Part shown: positions 1 to 7,783 of the stretch, in pieces | How positions within the stretch are numbered: the stretch's first letter is position 1 | Layout of the letters: every line of letters begins with the position of its first letter | Assembly (NCBI RefSeq): GCF_022524485.1 | Contig: NZ_JAKXMK010000021.1 | Span: forward strand, 1-44,037 | Reading direction: 5' to 3' | Source: Pseudonocardia alaniniphila | Lineage (GTDB): Bacteria > Actinomycetota > Actinomycetes > Mycobacteriales > Pseudonocardiaceae | Length of the DNA stretch: 44,037 nucleotides | Translations under genes and position numbers: made by a program | The notes under the pieces: generated by a model | Told to the model about the DNA's origin: nothing | Seen by the model: the letters and a program-made list of their open reading frames with translations, nothing else | Database searches by the model: none

Positions 1-75
1 GGCACGTGGCAACAGCCCACGCAGATCGGCGGTGCGGGGTAGGGGCGCGGCGCGCAGGTCGAGTCGGCGGAGCAT
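1..75 (-). CDS. hisD: Histidinol dehydrogenase, N-terminal fragment (partial)
   Basis: Only the first 25 codons lie in the window. The gene starts with ATG at 75 and runs off the left edge. The peptide begins MLRRLDLRAAPLPRTADLRG, which resembles the start of actinobacterial HisD (MLxRIDLRG, then an ALPR-like stretch). HisD oxidises histidinol to histidine in two NAD-dependent steps, the end of histidine synthesis. Actinobacteria commonly place hisD just downstream of nadABC on the same strand, as here. The call rests on a short N-terminus plus synteny. Confidence 0.72.
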   Translation of the reverse strand, partial: MLRRLDLRAAPLPRTADLRGLLPRA

Positions 76-82
76 GGGTCCC

Positions 83-88
83 AGGGTA
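83..88 (-). promoter_or_regulatory. Putative leaderless -10 box of hisD
   Basis: TACCCT on the minus strand fits the actinobacterial TANNNT -10 and lies 7 nt before the ATG of hisD, so transcription would start at or next to the first codon. No Shine-Dalgarno sequence is visible and no clear -35 box is seen. hisD may therefore be transcribed separately from the nad operon upstream. Confidence 0.4.
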
Positions 89-192
89 CGGGGGCAACGG
101 GGTAATCGGACCAGGGAGGCATACCCGATGCCGGGCCCTGTTTGCCCGGTGTGACCACCGTCGCACGTGCCCTCGACCCACGGATCTCCGGG

Positions 193-1083
193 TCAGGATC
201 GCAGGTCGAGACCGATATCGAGCGCCGTGACCGAATGCGTCAGGGCCCCCACGGAGAGATAGTCGACACCGGTCTCCGCGTAGTCACGGGCGTTCGCGAG
301 CACGAGCCCGCCGGACGACTCGAGCTGCGTCGGCCGGTCACCGCGCCGGCGCGCGGCCTCCCGCGTCCGGTCCACGGAGAAGTTGTCCAGCAGCACCAGT
401 TCGGCATCGAGTGCGAGCACCTCGTCGAGCTGTTCGAGCGTGTCGACCTCCACCTCGCACGGCAGCCCGGGTGCCCGGGACCGGGCCGCGGCGAGCGCAG
501 CGCCGACCGAGCCGGCAGCGGCCACGTGGTTGTCCTTGATCAGCACCGCGTCGCCGAGGCCGAGGCGGTGGTTCACCCCGCCCCCGCAGCGCACGGCGTA
601 CTTCTCCAGCAGCCGCAGCCCGGGCATGGTCTTGCGGGTGTCGCGGATGCGGGCAGCCGTGCCGGCCACGGCGTCCACCCACGCCGCCGTCGCCGTCGCC
701 ACGCCCGAGAGGTGACACAGCAGGTTGAGGGCCGTGCGCTCCGCGGTGAGCAGGCCGCGCACCGGCGCCCGCACCGTAAGAGCGACGTCGCCCGCCGCGA
801 ACCGGTCGCCGTCGGACCGCGCGTCGAGCACCTCGAAGCCACCGGCCGACCCGTCCCTGCCCAGCCCGTTCTCGCCCAGCACGGCGTCGAGGACGGCCAG
901 CACGGCGGGAACACCGGCGAGCACGCCCGGCTGCCGCGCGGTGAACGCCGCGACGGCCACGGCATCGGCCGGGACGGTGGCCGCCGTGGTCGCGTCAGGG
1001 CCGTAACGCAGGTCCTCCCCCAGCGCGGTCTCGACGACGCGCTGCAGATCGTCCAGATCAGGTCCGATCGTCACCGAGGTCAT
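193..1083 (-). CDS. nadC: Nicotinate-nucleotide pyrophosphorylase (carboxylating)
   Basis: Quinolinate phosphoribosyltransferase, 296 aa. It converts quinolinate and PRPP to nicotinate mononucleotide with CO2 release, the third step of de novo NAD synthesis. The family pattern is clear: an N-terminal ALGEDLRYGPDATT segment, RDTRKTMPGLR for phosphoribosyl and carboxylate binding, GGGVNHRLGLGDAVLIKDNH, and a C-terminal ESSGG and GVDYLSVGALTHS. The start is the ATG at 1083, because the ATGA overlaps the nadB stop by 4 bp and the protein then begins MTSVTIGPDLDDL. It is the last gene of nadA-nadB-nadC. Confidence 0.95.
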   Translation of the reverse strand: MTSVTIGPDLDDLQRVVETALGEDLRYGPDATTAATVPADAVAVAAFTARQPGVLAGVPAVLAVLDAVLGENGLGRDGSAGGFEVLDARSDGDRFAAGDVALTVRAPVRGLLTAERTALNLLCHLSGVATATAAWVDAVAGTAARIRDTRKTMPGLRLLEKYAVRCGGGVNHRLGLGDAVLIKDNHVAAAGSVGAALAAARSRAPGLPCEVEVDTLEQLDEVLALDAELVLLDNFSVDRTREAARRRGDRPTQLESSGGLVLANARDYAETGVDYLSVGALTHSVTALDIGLDLRS

Positions 1084-2693
1084 GCCGCCACCGCCATCTC
1101 CTGCACTGTCGGTCGTCCCGCGCCGTCGAGTCCGATCACCAGGCTCGACCGCTGCCAGACGTCGTCCCGCTCCGGGAAGTCGGTGCGCACGTGACATCCC
1201 CGGGTCTCCCTGCGGTGCCCGGCCGCGGCGAGCACGGCCTGCGCGAGGAGGGTCAGTGCGGCGTCCTCGACGGCCGTCCTGTCGGTCGGCACCCGCAGCG
1301 CGATGGCCGCCTCCACGGCGTCCGACGCCGAGGCGAGCCCAGCCGCGTCACGCCCGATCCCCGCCGCCACCGTCATCGCGTGCTGCACGATCGAACGCGG
1401 CGCGATCGCCACGGCAGGCGCCGGCTCCGGGAGGACGACGCCCATGGCCCGCGGCACCTGCCGGTCGGCGGCCACGGCGCGCGCGGCGCGCTCACCGATC
1501 ACGAGTCCCTCCAGCAGGCTGTTGGACGCCAGCCGGTTGGCCCCGTGCAGGCCGGTGCGAGCCACCTCGCCCGCGGCGTACAGCCCGGGCACGGCGGTGC
1601 GCCCGTGCAGGTCGGTGACCACCCCGCCGCACGCATAGTGGGCGGCGGGCGTGACGGGGATCGGCTCCCGGACGGGGTCGACGCCCACCGCTCGGCACGC
1701 CGCGAAGACCGTGGGGAAGCGCACGGCGAACTGCGGGACGGCCGTGGCGTCGAGGTGGACGTGCTCGGCGCCGGTGTCGGCGAGTGTGCGGGTTATCGCC
1801 GCGGCCACGACGTCGCGCGGGGCGAGGTCGGCAAGGGGATGCACGCCCGTCATGAACCGCCGCCCGGCGCGGTCGAGCAGCACGGCGCCCTCCCCGCGCA
1901 CGGCCTCGGTCACCAGCGGAAGACGCCCGACCGCCCGCGTCCGCCGCCCGGTGCCGGGCGCGGCGACCGGACAGAGGGCGGTGGGATGGAACTGGACGAA
2001 CTCCAGGTCCGCCACAGTGGCACCGGCCCGCAGGGCGAGCGCGACACCGTCGCCCGTGGCCGTGGCCGGGTTGGTGCTGCTCGCGTAGAGCTGCCCGTAC
2101 CCGCCGGTGGCCAGCAGCACCGCAGGCGCATGGAGCACGCCGGGCCGCCCCGCGTCGTCCAGCACGCCGAGGCCCGCGACCTCGCCGGACTCGGCCCGCA
2201 GCACGTCCGTGGCGACGTGCCCGGCGAGCATCGGCAGCTGCCGGTCCTGGACCGCGGCCACCAGGGCCCGCTCGATCTCCGCGCCCGTGGCGTCGCCGCC
2301 GGCGTGGATCACCCGGAACGCGGAGTGGCCGCCCTCCCGGCCGCGGGCGAGCCTGCCGTCGCCACCGGCGTCGAAGACCGCCCCCCGGGCACGCAGCCGC
2401 GCGACCGCCGACGGCCCCGCACTGACGATCTCCCGCACGGCGAGGGCCTCGGAGAGCCCGCCGCCGGCAGTGAGGGTGTCGACGATGTGTGCATCGACGC
2501 TGTCTCCGGACACGTCACCGAGCACGACCGCGATCCCACCCTGCGCCCAGCGCGTCGACCCGGCGTCGGGGGCGTCCTTCGTGACGACGACGACGCGGAG
2601 CCCGAGCTCGGCGGCGTCCAGCGCGGCGGTGAGCCCGGCGACACCGGACCCGACGACGACGAGGTCGGCCGCAGCCTCCCAGACCTCACTCAT
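1080..2693 (-). CDS. nadB: L-aspartate oxidase
   Basis: Flavoprotein of 537 aa that oxidises L-aspartate to iminoaspartate, the first step of de novo NAD synthesis; NadA consumes the product. Visible features are the N-terminal FAD-binding GSGVAGLTAALDAAELG, the TRWAQGGIAVVLG loop, HAGGDATG, the capping-domain FVQFHPTAL, and the C-terminal GLYAAGEVARTGLHGANRLASN FAD segment. The ATG at 2693 overlaps the nadA stop by 4 bp (ATGA), and its own stop overlaps nadC in the same way. This arrangement suggests translational coupling across the operon. The open frame extends further upstream, but that part lies inside nadA and is not protein-like. Confidence 0.95.
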   Translation of the reverse strand: MSEVWEAAADLVVVGSGVAGLTAALDAAELGLRVVVVTKDAPDAGSTRWAQGGIAVVLGDVSGDSVDAHIVDTLTAGGGLSEALAVREIVSAGPSAVARLRARGAVFDAGGDGRLARGREGGHSAFRVIHAGGDATGAEIERALVAAVQDRQLPMLAGHVATDVLRAESGEVAGLGVLDDAGRPGVLHAPAVLLATGGYGQLYASSTNPATATGDGVALALRAGATVADLEFVQFHPTALCPVAAPGTGRRTRAVGRLPLVTEAVRGEGAVLLDRAGRRFMTGVHPLADLAPRDVVAAAITRTLADTGAEHVHLDATAVPQFAVRFPTVFAACRAVGVDPVREPIPVTPAAHYACGGVVTDLHGRTAVPGLYAAGEVARTGLHGANRLASNSLLEGLVIGERAARAVAADRQVPRAMGVVLPEPAPAVAIAPRSIVQHAMTVAAGIGRDAAGLASASDAVEAAIALRVPTDRTAVEDAALTLLAQAVLAAAGHRRETRGCHVRTDFPERDDVWQRSSLVIGLDGAGRPTVQEMAVAA

Positions 2694-3697
2694 TCCGCAC
2701 TCCCGGGCTGACCGATCTCGATCATGCGCTGGACGGCCGCGCGCCCACGGGCGGCGAGCTCGGGATCGACGTGCACCTCGTCGGTGCCGTCGCGCAACGA
2801 CCGGAGCAGCTTGTCCGGAGTGATCATCTTCATGAACCGGCAGGAGGCGCGGTCGTTGACGGCGCGGAAGTCGATCTCCGGCGCCGCGCGGCGCAGCTGG
2901 TGGAGCATGCCCACCTCGGTGGCCACCAGCACGCTCTTCGCCGAGCTGGCGCGGGCGGCGTCGAGCATGCCGCCGGTGGAGAGGATCTTCACCCGCTCCT
3001 CGGGCACCGTGCCCGTGCCTGCGAGGTAGAGCGCCGACGTCGCGCAGCCGCACTCGGGATGGACGAACAGCTCGGCGTCGGGGTTCGCCTCGACCTGGGC
3101 GGTGAGCACGGAGCCGTTGATCCCGGCGTGCACGTGGCACTCCCCGGCCCACACGTGCATGTTCTCCCGCCCCGTGACGCGCCGGACGTGGGCGCCGAGG
3201 AACTGGTCGGGCAGGAACAGCACCTCGCGGTCGGCCGGGATCGACTCCACGACCTCGACCGCGTTCGACGACGTGCAGCACACGTCGGTCTCGGCCTTCA
3301 CCGCCGCGGTGGTGTTGACGTAGGAGACGACCACCGCGCCCGGGTGCTCGGCCTTCCACGCGCGCAGCTCGTCGGCCGAGATGGAGTCGGCGAGGGAGCA
3401 CCCGGCGGCGGCGTCGGGGATCAGGACGGTCTTGTCGGGAGCGAGGATCTTCGCGGTCTCGGCCATGAAGTGGACGCCGCAGAAGACGATCGTCGATGCG
3501 TCGGACTCCGCCGCGATGCGCGAGAGCGCCAGCGAGTCGCCCGTGTGATCGGCGATGTCCTGGATGGCCGGCAGCTGATAGTTGTGCGCCAGCAGCACGG
3601 CATCGCGGCGGCGGGCGAGCTCACGGACCTCGTCCGCCCAGTCCGAGTCGACCGGCGGCGCCCCGGTCGAGGGGGTGGCGACCTCGGTGAGGGTCAC
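2690..3697 (-). CDS. nadA: Quinolinate synthase A
   Basis: Iron-sulfur enzyme of 335 aa that condenses iminoaspartate with dihydroxyacetone phosphate to give quinolinate. HNYQ (about residues 38-41), GDSLALSR, FCGVHFMAETAKIL (Cys73), AAAGCSLAD (Cys100) and VHPECGC are the family motifs, and the conserved cysteines supply the [4Fe-4S] ligands. I chose the GTG at 3697 because a strong Shine-Dalgarno AGAAGGAGG lies just upstream, and an in-frame ATG further out would place the operator palindrome inside the coding region. First gene of the nad operon, with a near-perfect palindrome immediately upstream. Confidence 0.95.
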   Translation of the reverse strand: MTLTEVATPSTGAPPVDSDWADEVRELARRRDAVLLAHNYQLPAIQDIADHTGDSLALSRIAAESDASTIVFCGVHFMAETAKILAPDKTVLIPDAAAGCSLADSISADELRAWKAEHPGAVVVSYVNTTAAVKAETDVCCTSSNAVEVVESIPADREVLFLPDQFLGAHVRRVTGRENMHVWAGECHVHAGINGSVLTAQVEANPDAELFVHPECGCATSALYLAGTGTVPEERVKILSTGGMLDAARASSAKSVLVATEVGMLHQLRRAAPEIDFRAVNDRASCRFMKMITPDKLLRSLRDGTDEVHVDPELAARGRAAVQRMIEIGQPGSAE

Positions 3698-3711
3698 GAT
3701 GTCCTCCTTCT

Positions 3712-3740
3712 CCCGTTTTCGACTATGAGTCGTAAACGGG
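3712..3740. promoter_or_regulatory. 29-bp palindrome, probable NrtR operator of nadABC
   Basis: Left arm CCCGTTTTCGACT, spacer ATG, right arm AGTCGTAAACGGG: 13-bp arms with a single mismatch. It starts 15 bp before the nadA GTG. On the nadA strand a TACGAT hexamer at 3745-3750 could be the -10, which puts the predicted transcription start inside the palindrome, where a bound repressor would block initiation. The facing gene encodes an NrtR-type Nudix regulator, and that family is known to repress NAD genes from such palindromes. Binding is inferred, not shown. Confidence 0.75.
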
Positions 3741-3850
3741 GTCGATCGTAGCAGCGCGTTCAGCCCGCCACACCGCTCTCGTGACCGGGAACTCATCGCG
3801 ACGCAACCCGTAGTTCACGTGTCCCGCTCGGTAACCGCCCCTGCCGCGCC

Positions 3851-3856
3851 TACCAT
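3851..3856 (+). promoter_or_regulatory. Putative leaderless -10 box of nrtR
   Basis: TACCAT fits TANNNT and lies 6 nt before the ATG at 3863. No Shine-Dalgarno is visible. It is about 110 bp from the operator near nadA, so autoregulation through that single site would need action at a distance. Confidence 0.4.
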
Positions 3857-3862
3857 CCGCGC

Positions 3863-4561
3863 ATGGCCCGCCCCACTGAGCACGAGGTGCTGGCGGCGGT
3901 GCTGCAGATCCGCGAGGGCTCGCTGCAGGTACTCGCCTGGCAGCGGGCGCGCCCGCCGGACGAGGGCCGCTGGGCACTCCCCGGCGGCCGGCTCGGGGAC
4001 GACGAGGACGTCGAGCGATCGGTACGACGCCAGCTCGCGGAGAAGGTCGACGTCCGCGAGGTGACCCACGTCGAACAGATCTCGGTCTTCAGCAACCCCG
4101 ACCGCGTCCCCGGCTCGCGACTGATCGCCACCGCGTTCCTCGGGCTCGTCCCGTCCGACTCCGACCCCGAGGTCCCCGCCGACACCGCATGGCACGCCCT
4201 CAGCGCGCTACCCCGCACGGCGTTCGACCACGCCGCCATCGTCGAGGCCGCCCACGACCGGCTGCGAGCCAAGCTGTCCTACACGAACCTCGGGTTCGCG
4301 CTCGCCCCGCGGGAGTTCACGATCTCCGCGCTACGCGGGCTCTACGTGGCCGCGCTCGGTCATCCGGTGTCCGCGACCAACCTGCAACGGGTGCTCACCC
4401 GGCGCCGGCTGCTGGAGCCGACAGGCGAGGTCGCACCCCCCGGACCGGCCGGCGGACGGCCCGCGGCGCTCTTCCGGTTCACCGATCGAGTACTTCATGT
4501 GACCGATGCGTTCGCGGTGCTGCGGCCGCCGAGCGAGCAACTGCGCGGCGCCGTACCGTAG
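3863..4561 (+). CDS. nrtR: NrtR-family Nudix transcriptional regulator of NAD biosynthesis
   Basis: 232 aa. Residues 1-150 are a Nudix domain and residues 150-232 a winged-helix-like C-terminal domain typical of NrtR. The Nudix box begins at Gly42 with Glu48 in place, but the catalytic core reads RRQLAEKVDV where active enzymes have REUxEExGU, so several metal-binding glutamates are lost. NrtR proteins usually bind ADP-ribose or NAD-related ligands without hydrolysing them, and repress NAD genes. The gene faces nadABC and shares a 165-bp intergenic region with it. Expected role: repressor of the nad operon through the palindrome at 3712-3740. Confidence 0.87.
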   Translation: MARPTEHEVLAAVLQIREGSLQVLAWQRARPPDEGRWALPGGRLGDDEDVERSVRRQLAEKVDVREVTHVEQISVFSNPDRVPGSRLIATAFLGLVPSDSDPEVPADTAWHALSALPRTAFDHAAIVEAAHDRLRAKLSYTNLGFALAPREFTISALRGLYVAALGHPVSATNLQRVLTRRRLLEPTGEVAPPGPAGGRPAALFRFTDRVLHVTDAFAVLRPPSEQLRGAVP

Positions 4562-4565
4562 TTGG

Positions 4566-5243
4566 GTGGCTGAGACGCTCCCGCTGTTCCCGCTGGGCAC
4601 GGTGCTGATGCCCGGAGCCTCGCTGCCGCTGCACATCTTCGAACCGCGCTATCGGCAGCTCACCGTCGATCTCGTCACCGGCGCGGTGCCGGACAAGGAG
4701 TTCGGGGTCGTCGCCGTCCGTGAGGGGTGGGCACCCGACGACGACGGCATCGCCGGACTGCACACCGTCGGCTGCACGGCGGAGTTGCGTGACGTCCGCA
4801 GGCTGCCCGACGGCCGCTTCGACATCGTCACCCGCGGGGCGCGGCGGTTCCGGCTGCTCGATCTCGACGACGAGTCGAAGCCCTACCTGATGGGGTCGGT
4901 GGAGTTCCTGCCCGACACCGAGGCGCCCTCCGCCGACGGGATGACGCAGATGCTCACCGCCGCGGCCCGCGCGGCCCACCGCCGCTACTGCGCCACCGCG
5001 TGGAAGGCAGGCGACTGGTCCGAGCCCGCCGACGACCAGGAGCCGCAGACCCTGCCGCACCTTCTCGCGGCCGACTGCCTGCTCCCGATCGGCGACCGCC
5101 AGCGCCTGCTCGAGCAGACCTCCCCGATCGAGCGGCTACGCATGGTGCGCGCGCTCCTCGCCCGCGAGACCGGCCTGCTGAGCCAGCTGCGCGCCGTCCC
5201 CGCCCCGATCACCACCTACGCGGTGGAGACCAGCATCAACTGA
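4566..5243 (+). CDS. LON peptidase substrate-binding domain protein
   Basis: 225 aa from a GTG 4 bp after the nrtR stop. The whole protein resembles the Lon N-terminal substrate-binding domain (LPLFPLGTVLMPGASLPLHIFEPRY at residues 5-29, then a mixed beta core and helical tail). There is no AAA or protease domain, so it is a stand-alone Lon-N protein, a widespread actinobacterial family of unclear function. No good Shine-Dalgarno precedes the GTG, and an in-frame ATG at 4506 inside nrtR is the alternative start. Close spacing suggests co-transcription with nrtR. No specific biochemical role can be assigned. Confidence 0.8.
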   Translation: MAETLPLFPLGTVLMPGASLPLHIFEPRYRQLTVDLVTGAVPDKEFGVVAVREGWAPDDDGIAGLHTVGCTAELRDVRRLPDGRFDIVTRGARRFRLLDLDDESKPYLMGSVEFLPDTEAPSADGMTQMLTAAARAAHRRYCATAWKAGDWSEPADDQEPQTLPHLLAADCLLPIGDRQRLLEQTSPIERLRMVRALLARETGLLSQLRAVPAPITTYAVETSIN

Positions 5244-5281
5244 CCCCGCGAGCCGCTCTCCCCGGCCCGCGAGTCACACGG

Positions 5282-5773
5282 TCAGCGCCAACCGAAGCGC
5301 GTGCGCAGCTCCCCGGCGACCCGTTCGAAGCGGTGCCGGTCCAGCACAGCGCCCTCACGCCGGATGTCGTGCTCCCCGACCTCGAGCACCCGGTCGAGCC
5401 GGACGAACGACTCCCGGCCCTGGCGATCCCACGGGCCCGACCCGATGGAGATCCAGTCCCACTCGCCCGCGTGGTCGAGCTGGCTCGACAACATCAGCCC
5501 GACGAGCTCGCCGCCCTGGCGCCCGACGACCAGGATCGGCCGGTCCTTGCCCCGCCCGTCGTTCTCCTCGAACGGAACCCACGCCCAGACGATCTCACCG
5601 GGATCCGCGGTTCCGTCGGGGTCGGGCGAGTAGATGATCGTGCGCGCCCGGTCCAGGGACGACGCACTGCGGGCTGGCACTCTCGGAGGAGCAGCCGGCT
5701 CCTGCTTGCGCGACGACAGCAGGTCCAGACCGATTTTCGTGGCCTGCCGCAGGACTCCGCTCCAGTTCGACAT
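5282..5773 (-). CDS. PemK/MazF-fold protein (orphan, no antitoxin visible)
   Basis: 163 aa from ATG 5773. After about 40 variable residues rich in Ala and Arg comes a PemK/MazF-like barrel: PGEIVWAWVPFEEN, DRPILVVGRQGGELVGLMLSSQ, then DWISIGSGPWDRQGRESFVRLDRVL. This fits the actinobacterial PemK-like family with an N-terminal extension. MazF toxins cut RNA and normally pair with a small antitoxin gene upstream, but none is seen. Upstream lies bsaP on the same strand and downstream the convergent Lon-domain gene. It may be a housekeeping paralogue rather than an active toxin. An in-frame upstream start at 5809 is less likely. Confidence 0.75.
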   Translation of the reverse strand: MSNWSGVLRQATKIGLDLLSSRKQEPAAPPRVPARSASSLDRARTIIYSPDPDGTADPGEIVWAWVPFEENDGRGKDRPILVVGRQGGELVGLMLSSQLDHAGEWDWISIGSGPWDRQGRESFVRLDRVLEVGEHDIRREGAVLDRHRFERVAGELRTRFGWR

Positions 5774-5853
5774 GGCCACAGCATGCTGGACGTACCTGTG
5801 ACCCACCATTCCTCATGATCACGAACCGGTTGCTGGTGTCTTGCGACTCGGCC

Positions 5854-6078
5854 TCAGGCGTGCAGATGATCAGCGTCGCGGCGCTGATCGGCGCTGTGCC
5901 GTTCGCCGTGGCGGCTGCACCGCGCCGTCCAGCTCGTGGGCGTCACCTGCACCACCATGCGCCGTGCGCAGTCGGGGCAGAACCGCGGCGGTTCGAGCTC
6001 CCGACGGGCGGCGCAGCGCGGGTGCTCGCCCTCGTCGGCCGGCACGCCGCACTGGTCGCAGAACCGCGGCGCGCTCAC
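5854..6078 (-). CDS. bsaP: Biotin synthase auxiliary protein BsaP
   Basis: Small Cys-rich protein of 74 aa starting with a GTG that overlaps the bioB stop (GTGA). Cys/His residues form two metal-site-like clusters: C7xxC10 with H19 and C22, and C34xxC37 with C54 and H57. A gene of this size and pattern directly after bioB matches BsaP of mycobacteria, which is reported as an auxiliary protein needed for activity of type-I actinobacterial BioB. The exact mechanism (metal or Fe-S handling) is not visible here. The last 15 residues are polar and probably disordered. Confidence 0.82.
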   Translation of the reverse strand: MSAPRFCDQCGVPADEGEHPRCAARRELEPPRFCPDCARRMVVQVTPTSWTARCSRHGERHSADQRRDADHLHA

Positions 6079-7082
6079 AGCGTCTCGTTCAGGGCCTTGA
6101 TCGGCATCTGCAGCTCGCCGAGCAGGTCGATGTCGGACTCCGCCGGGCGGCCGAGCGTGGTGAGGTAGTTGCCGACGATCACGGCGTTGATCCCGCCGAG
6201 CAGGCCCTTGCGCGCGCCCAGGTCGCCGAGGGTGATCTCACGCCCACCGGCGAAGCGCAGAACCGTGCGCGGCAACGCCAGCCGGAACGCGGCCACGGTG
6301 CGCAGCGCATCCGGTCCGGCCATCGGCTCGAGGTCGCCGAACGGGGTGCCGGGACGCGGGTTCAGGAAGTTGAGCGGCACCTCGTCCGGTGTGAGCGACG
6401 CGAGCTGCGCGGCGAACTCGGCCCGCTGTTCGAGGCTCTCCCCCATCCCGAGGATCCCGCCGCAGCACACCTCCATGCCGGCGTCCCGCACGAGTCGCAG
6501 CGTCTCCCAGCGCTCCTCCCACGTGTGCGTGGTGACGACGTTGGGGAAGTGCGAGCGTGCCGTCTCGAGGTTGTGGTTGTAGCGGTGGACGCCCATCGCG
6601 GCGAGCTCGTCGACCTGCTCGGGGGTGAGCATGCCCAGCGAGCAGGCGATGTTGATGTCGATCGCGTCCTTGATCGCCGCGATGCCCGCCGCCACCTGCG
6701 CCATCAGCCGCGCATCCGGACCGCGGACCGCGGCGACGATGCAGAACTCGGTGGCACCCGTCTTCGCCGTCTGCTTGGCCGCCTCGACCAGAGACGGGAC
6801 GTCCAGCCAGGCCGAACGGACCGGGGAGTCGAACAAACCGGACTGGGAGCAGAAGTGGCAGTCCTCGGGGCATCCGCCGGTCTTGAGCGAGATGATGCCC
6901 TCGACCTCGACCTCGGGGCCGCACCACCGCATCCGCACCTGGTGCGCCAGCTCGAGGAGCTCGTCGAGCGCATCGTCGGGCAACCGCAGCACCTCGAGGA
7001 CCTGCGCCTCGGTCAGGCCCATGCCCTCTTCGAGCACCTGCCTGCGCGCCGTGGCCAGGATGTCGGTCTCGATCGTCGTCAC
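6075..7082 (-). CDS. bioB: Biotin synthase
   Basis: Radical SAM enzyme of 335 aa that inserts sulfur into dethiobiotin to form biotin. The radical-SAM cluster motif CPEDCHFC (Cys71, Cys75, Cys78) is intact, followed by SQSGLFDSPVRSAWLD, YNHNLETA, CCGGILGMGE, LNFLNPRPGTP and GGREITLGDLG. I chose the GTG at 7082 because it overlaps the bioD stop by 4 bp (GTGA), as at the other junctions of this operon. An ATG at 7100 would add six residues. The next gene, bsaP, encodes its likely helper protein. Confidence 0.96.
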   Translation of the reverse strand: MTTIETDILATARRQVLEEGMGLTEAQVLEVLRLPDDALDELLELAHQVRMRWCGPEVEVEGIISLKTGGCPEDCHFCSQSGLFDSPVRSAWLDVPSLVEAAKQTAKTGATEFCIVAAVRGPDARLMAQVAAGIAAIKDAIDINIACSLGMLTPEQVDELAAMGVHRYNHNLETARSHFPNVVTTHTWEERWETLRLVRDAGMEVCCGGILGMGESLEQRAEFAAQLASLTPDEVPLNFLNPRPGTPFGDLEPMAGPDALRTVAAFRLALPRTVLRFAGGREITLGDLGARKGLLGGINAVIVGNYLTTLGRPAESDIDLLGELQMPIKALNETL

Positions 7083-7783
7083 GGTTCTGGAGTCTGCCAT
7101 TCGCCGCCCAGGGCGCTGCCCAGGCCGTGACGTGCGACCGCCACGAACTCCCCGGGCGGCAACGCGCCTGCACCGTCGGGCAGTGCCCCGACCAGCGGCA
7201 CACCGGTGACGGCGGGCAGGTCGGTGAGGTTGCACATAGCCGCGAGGTGGACGGTGGCGGGCCAGGCGCCGACAACGACACCAGCACAGATCAGGCCCCG
7301 CGCACGGAGCGCCTCGACGGTGAGCTCGGTGTGGTTGAGCGTGCCGAGCTCCACGGTGGCCACGACCAGCACGGGAGCATCGAGCGCCACGGCGGCGTCG
7401 GCGAGGGTGCCCCCCTCGTCGGTGAACCTCACCAGCAGCCCGCCCGCACCCTCGACGAGCACGAGGTCGTGGTCCGTGGCCAGCTTCCGTGCCGCGTCAG
7501 CGGCCTCGACCGGCGTGACAGGGGCCAGCCCGGCGCGGCGGGCCGCGGTGGCAGGCGCGAGCGGCTCGGGGAAACGGGCCAGCTCGCATGTGGTGATGCC
7601 GGGGACGAGCCGGGCCACGTCGGCGACGTCGCCGGGTTCGCCCGCCTCGACCCCGGTCTGCGCGGGCTTCAGCACGGCCACACGTTGTCCCCGGGCACAT
7701 GCGAGGGCGGCGACCGCCGCGGTGACGATCGTCTTCCCGACGCCCGTTCCCGTGCCGGTGACAACCAGGATCTCGCCGGTCAT
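7079..7783 (-). CDS. bioD: ATP-dependent dethiobiotin synthetase
   Basis: 234 aa. It closes the ureido ring of dethiobiotin from diaminopelargonic acid, CO2 and ATP. The P-loop GTGTGVGKT lies at residues 9-17 after MTGEILVV, followed by LKPAQTG and VEGAGGLLVRF. The ATG at 7783 overlaps the bioF stop by 4 bp. Middle gene of bioF-bioD-bioB-bsaP. The longer open frame upstream lies within bioF and is not protein-like. Confidence 0.95.
   Translation of the reverse strand: MTGEILVVTGTGTGVGKTIVTAAVAALACARGQRVAVLKPAQTGVEAGEPGDVADVARLVPGITTCELARFPEPLAPATAARRAGLAPVTPVEAADAARKLATDHDLVLVEGAGGLLVRFTDEGGTLADAAVALDAPVLVVATVELGTLNHTELTVEALRARGLICAGVVVGAWPATVHLAAMCNLTDLPAVTGVPLVGALPDGAGALPPGEFVAVARHGLGSALGGEWQTPEP

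Noticed and set aside
5282..6078. Toxin-antitoxin pair of the PemK-like gene with the adjacent small gene
   Set aside because: The small gene is coupled to bioB and has the BsaP Cys/His pattern, so it is not an antitoxin.
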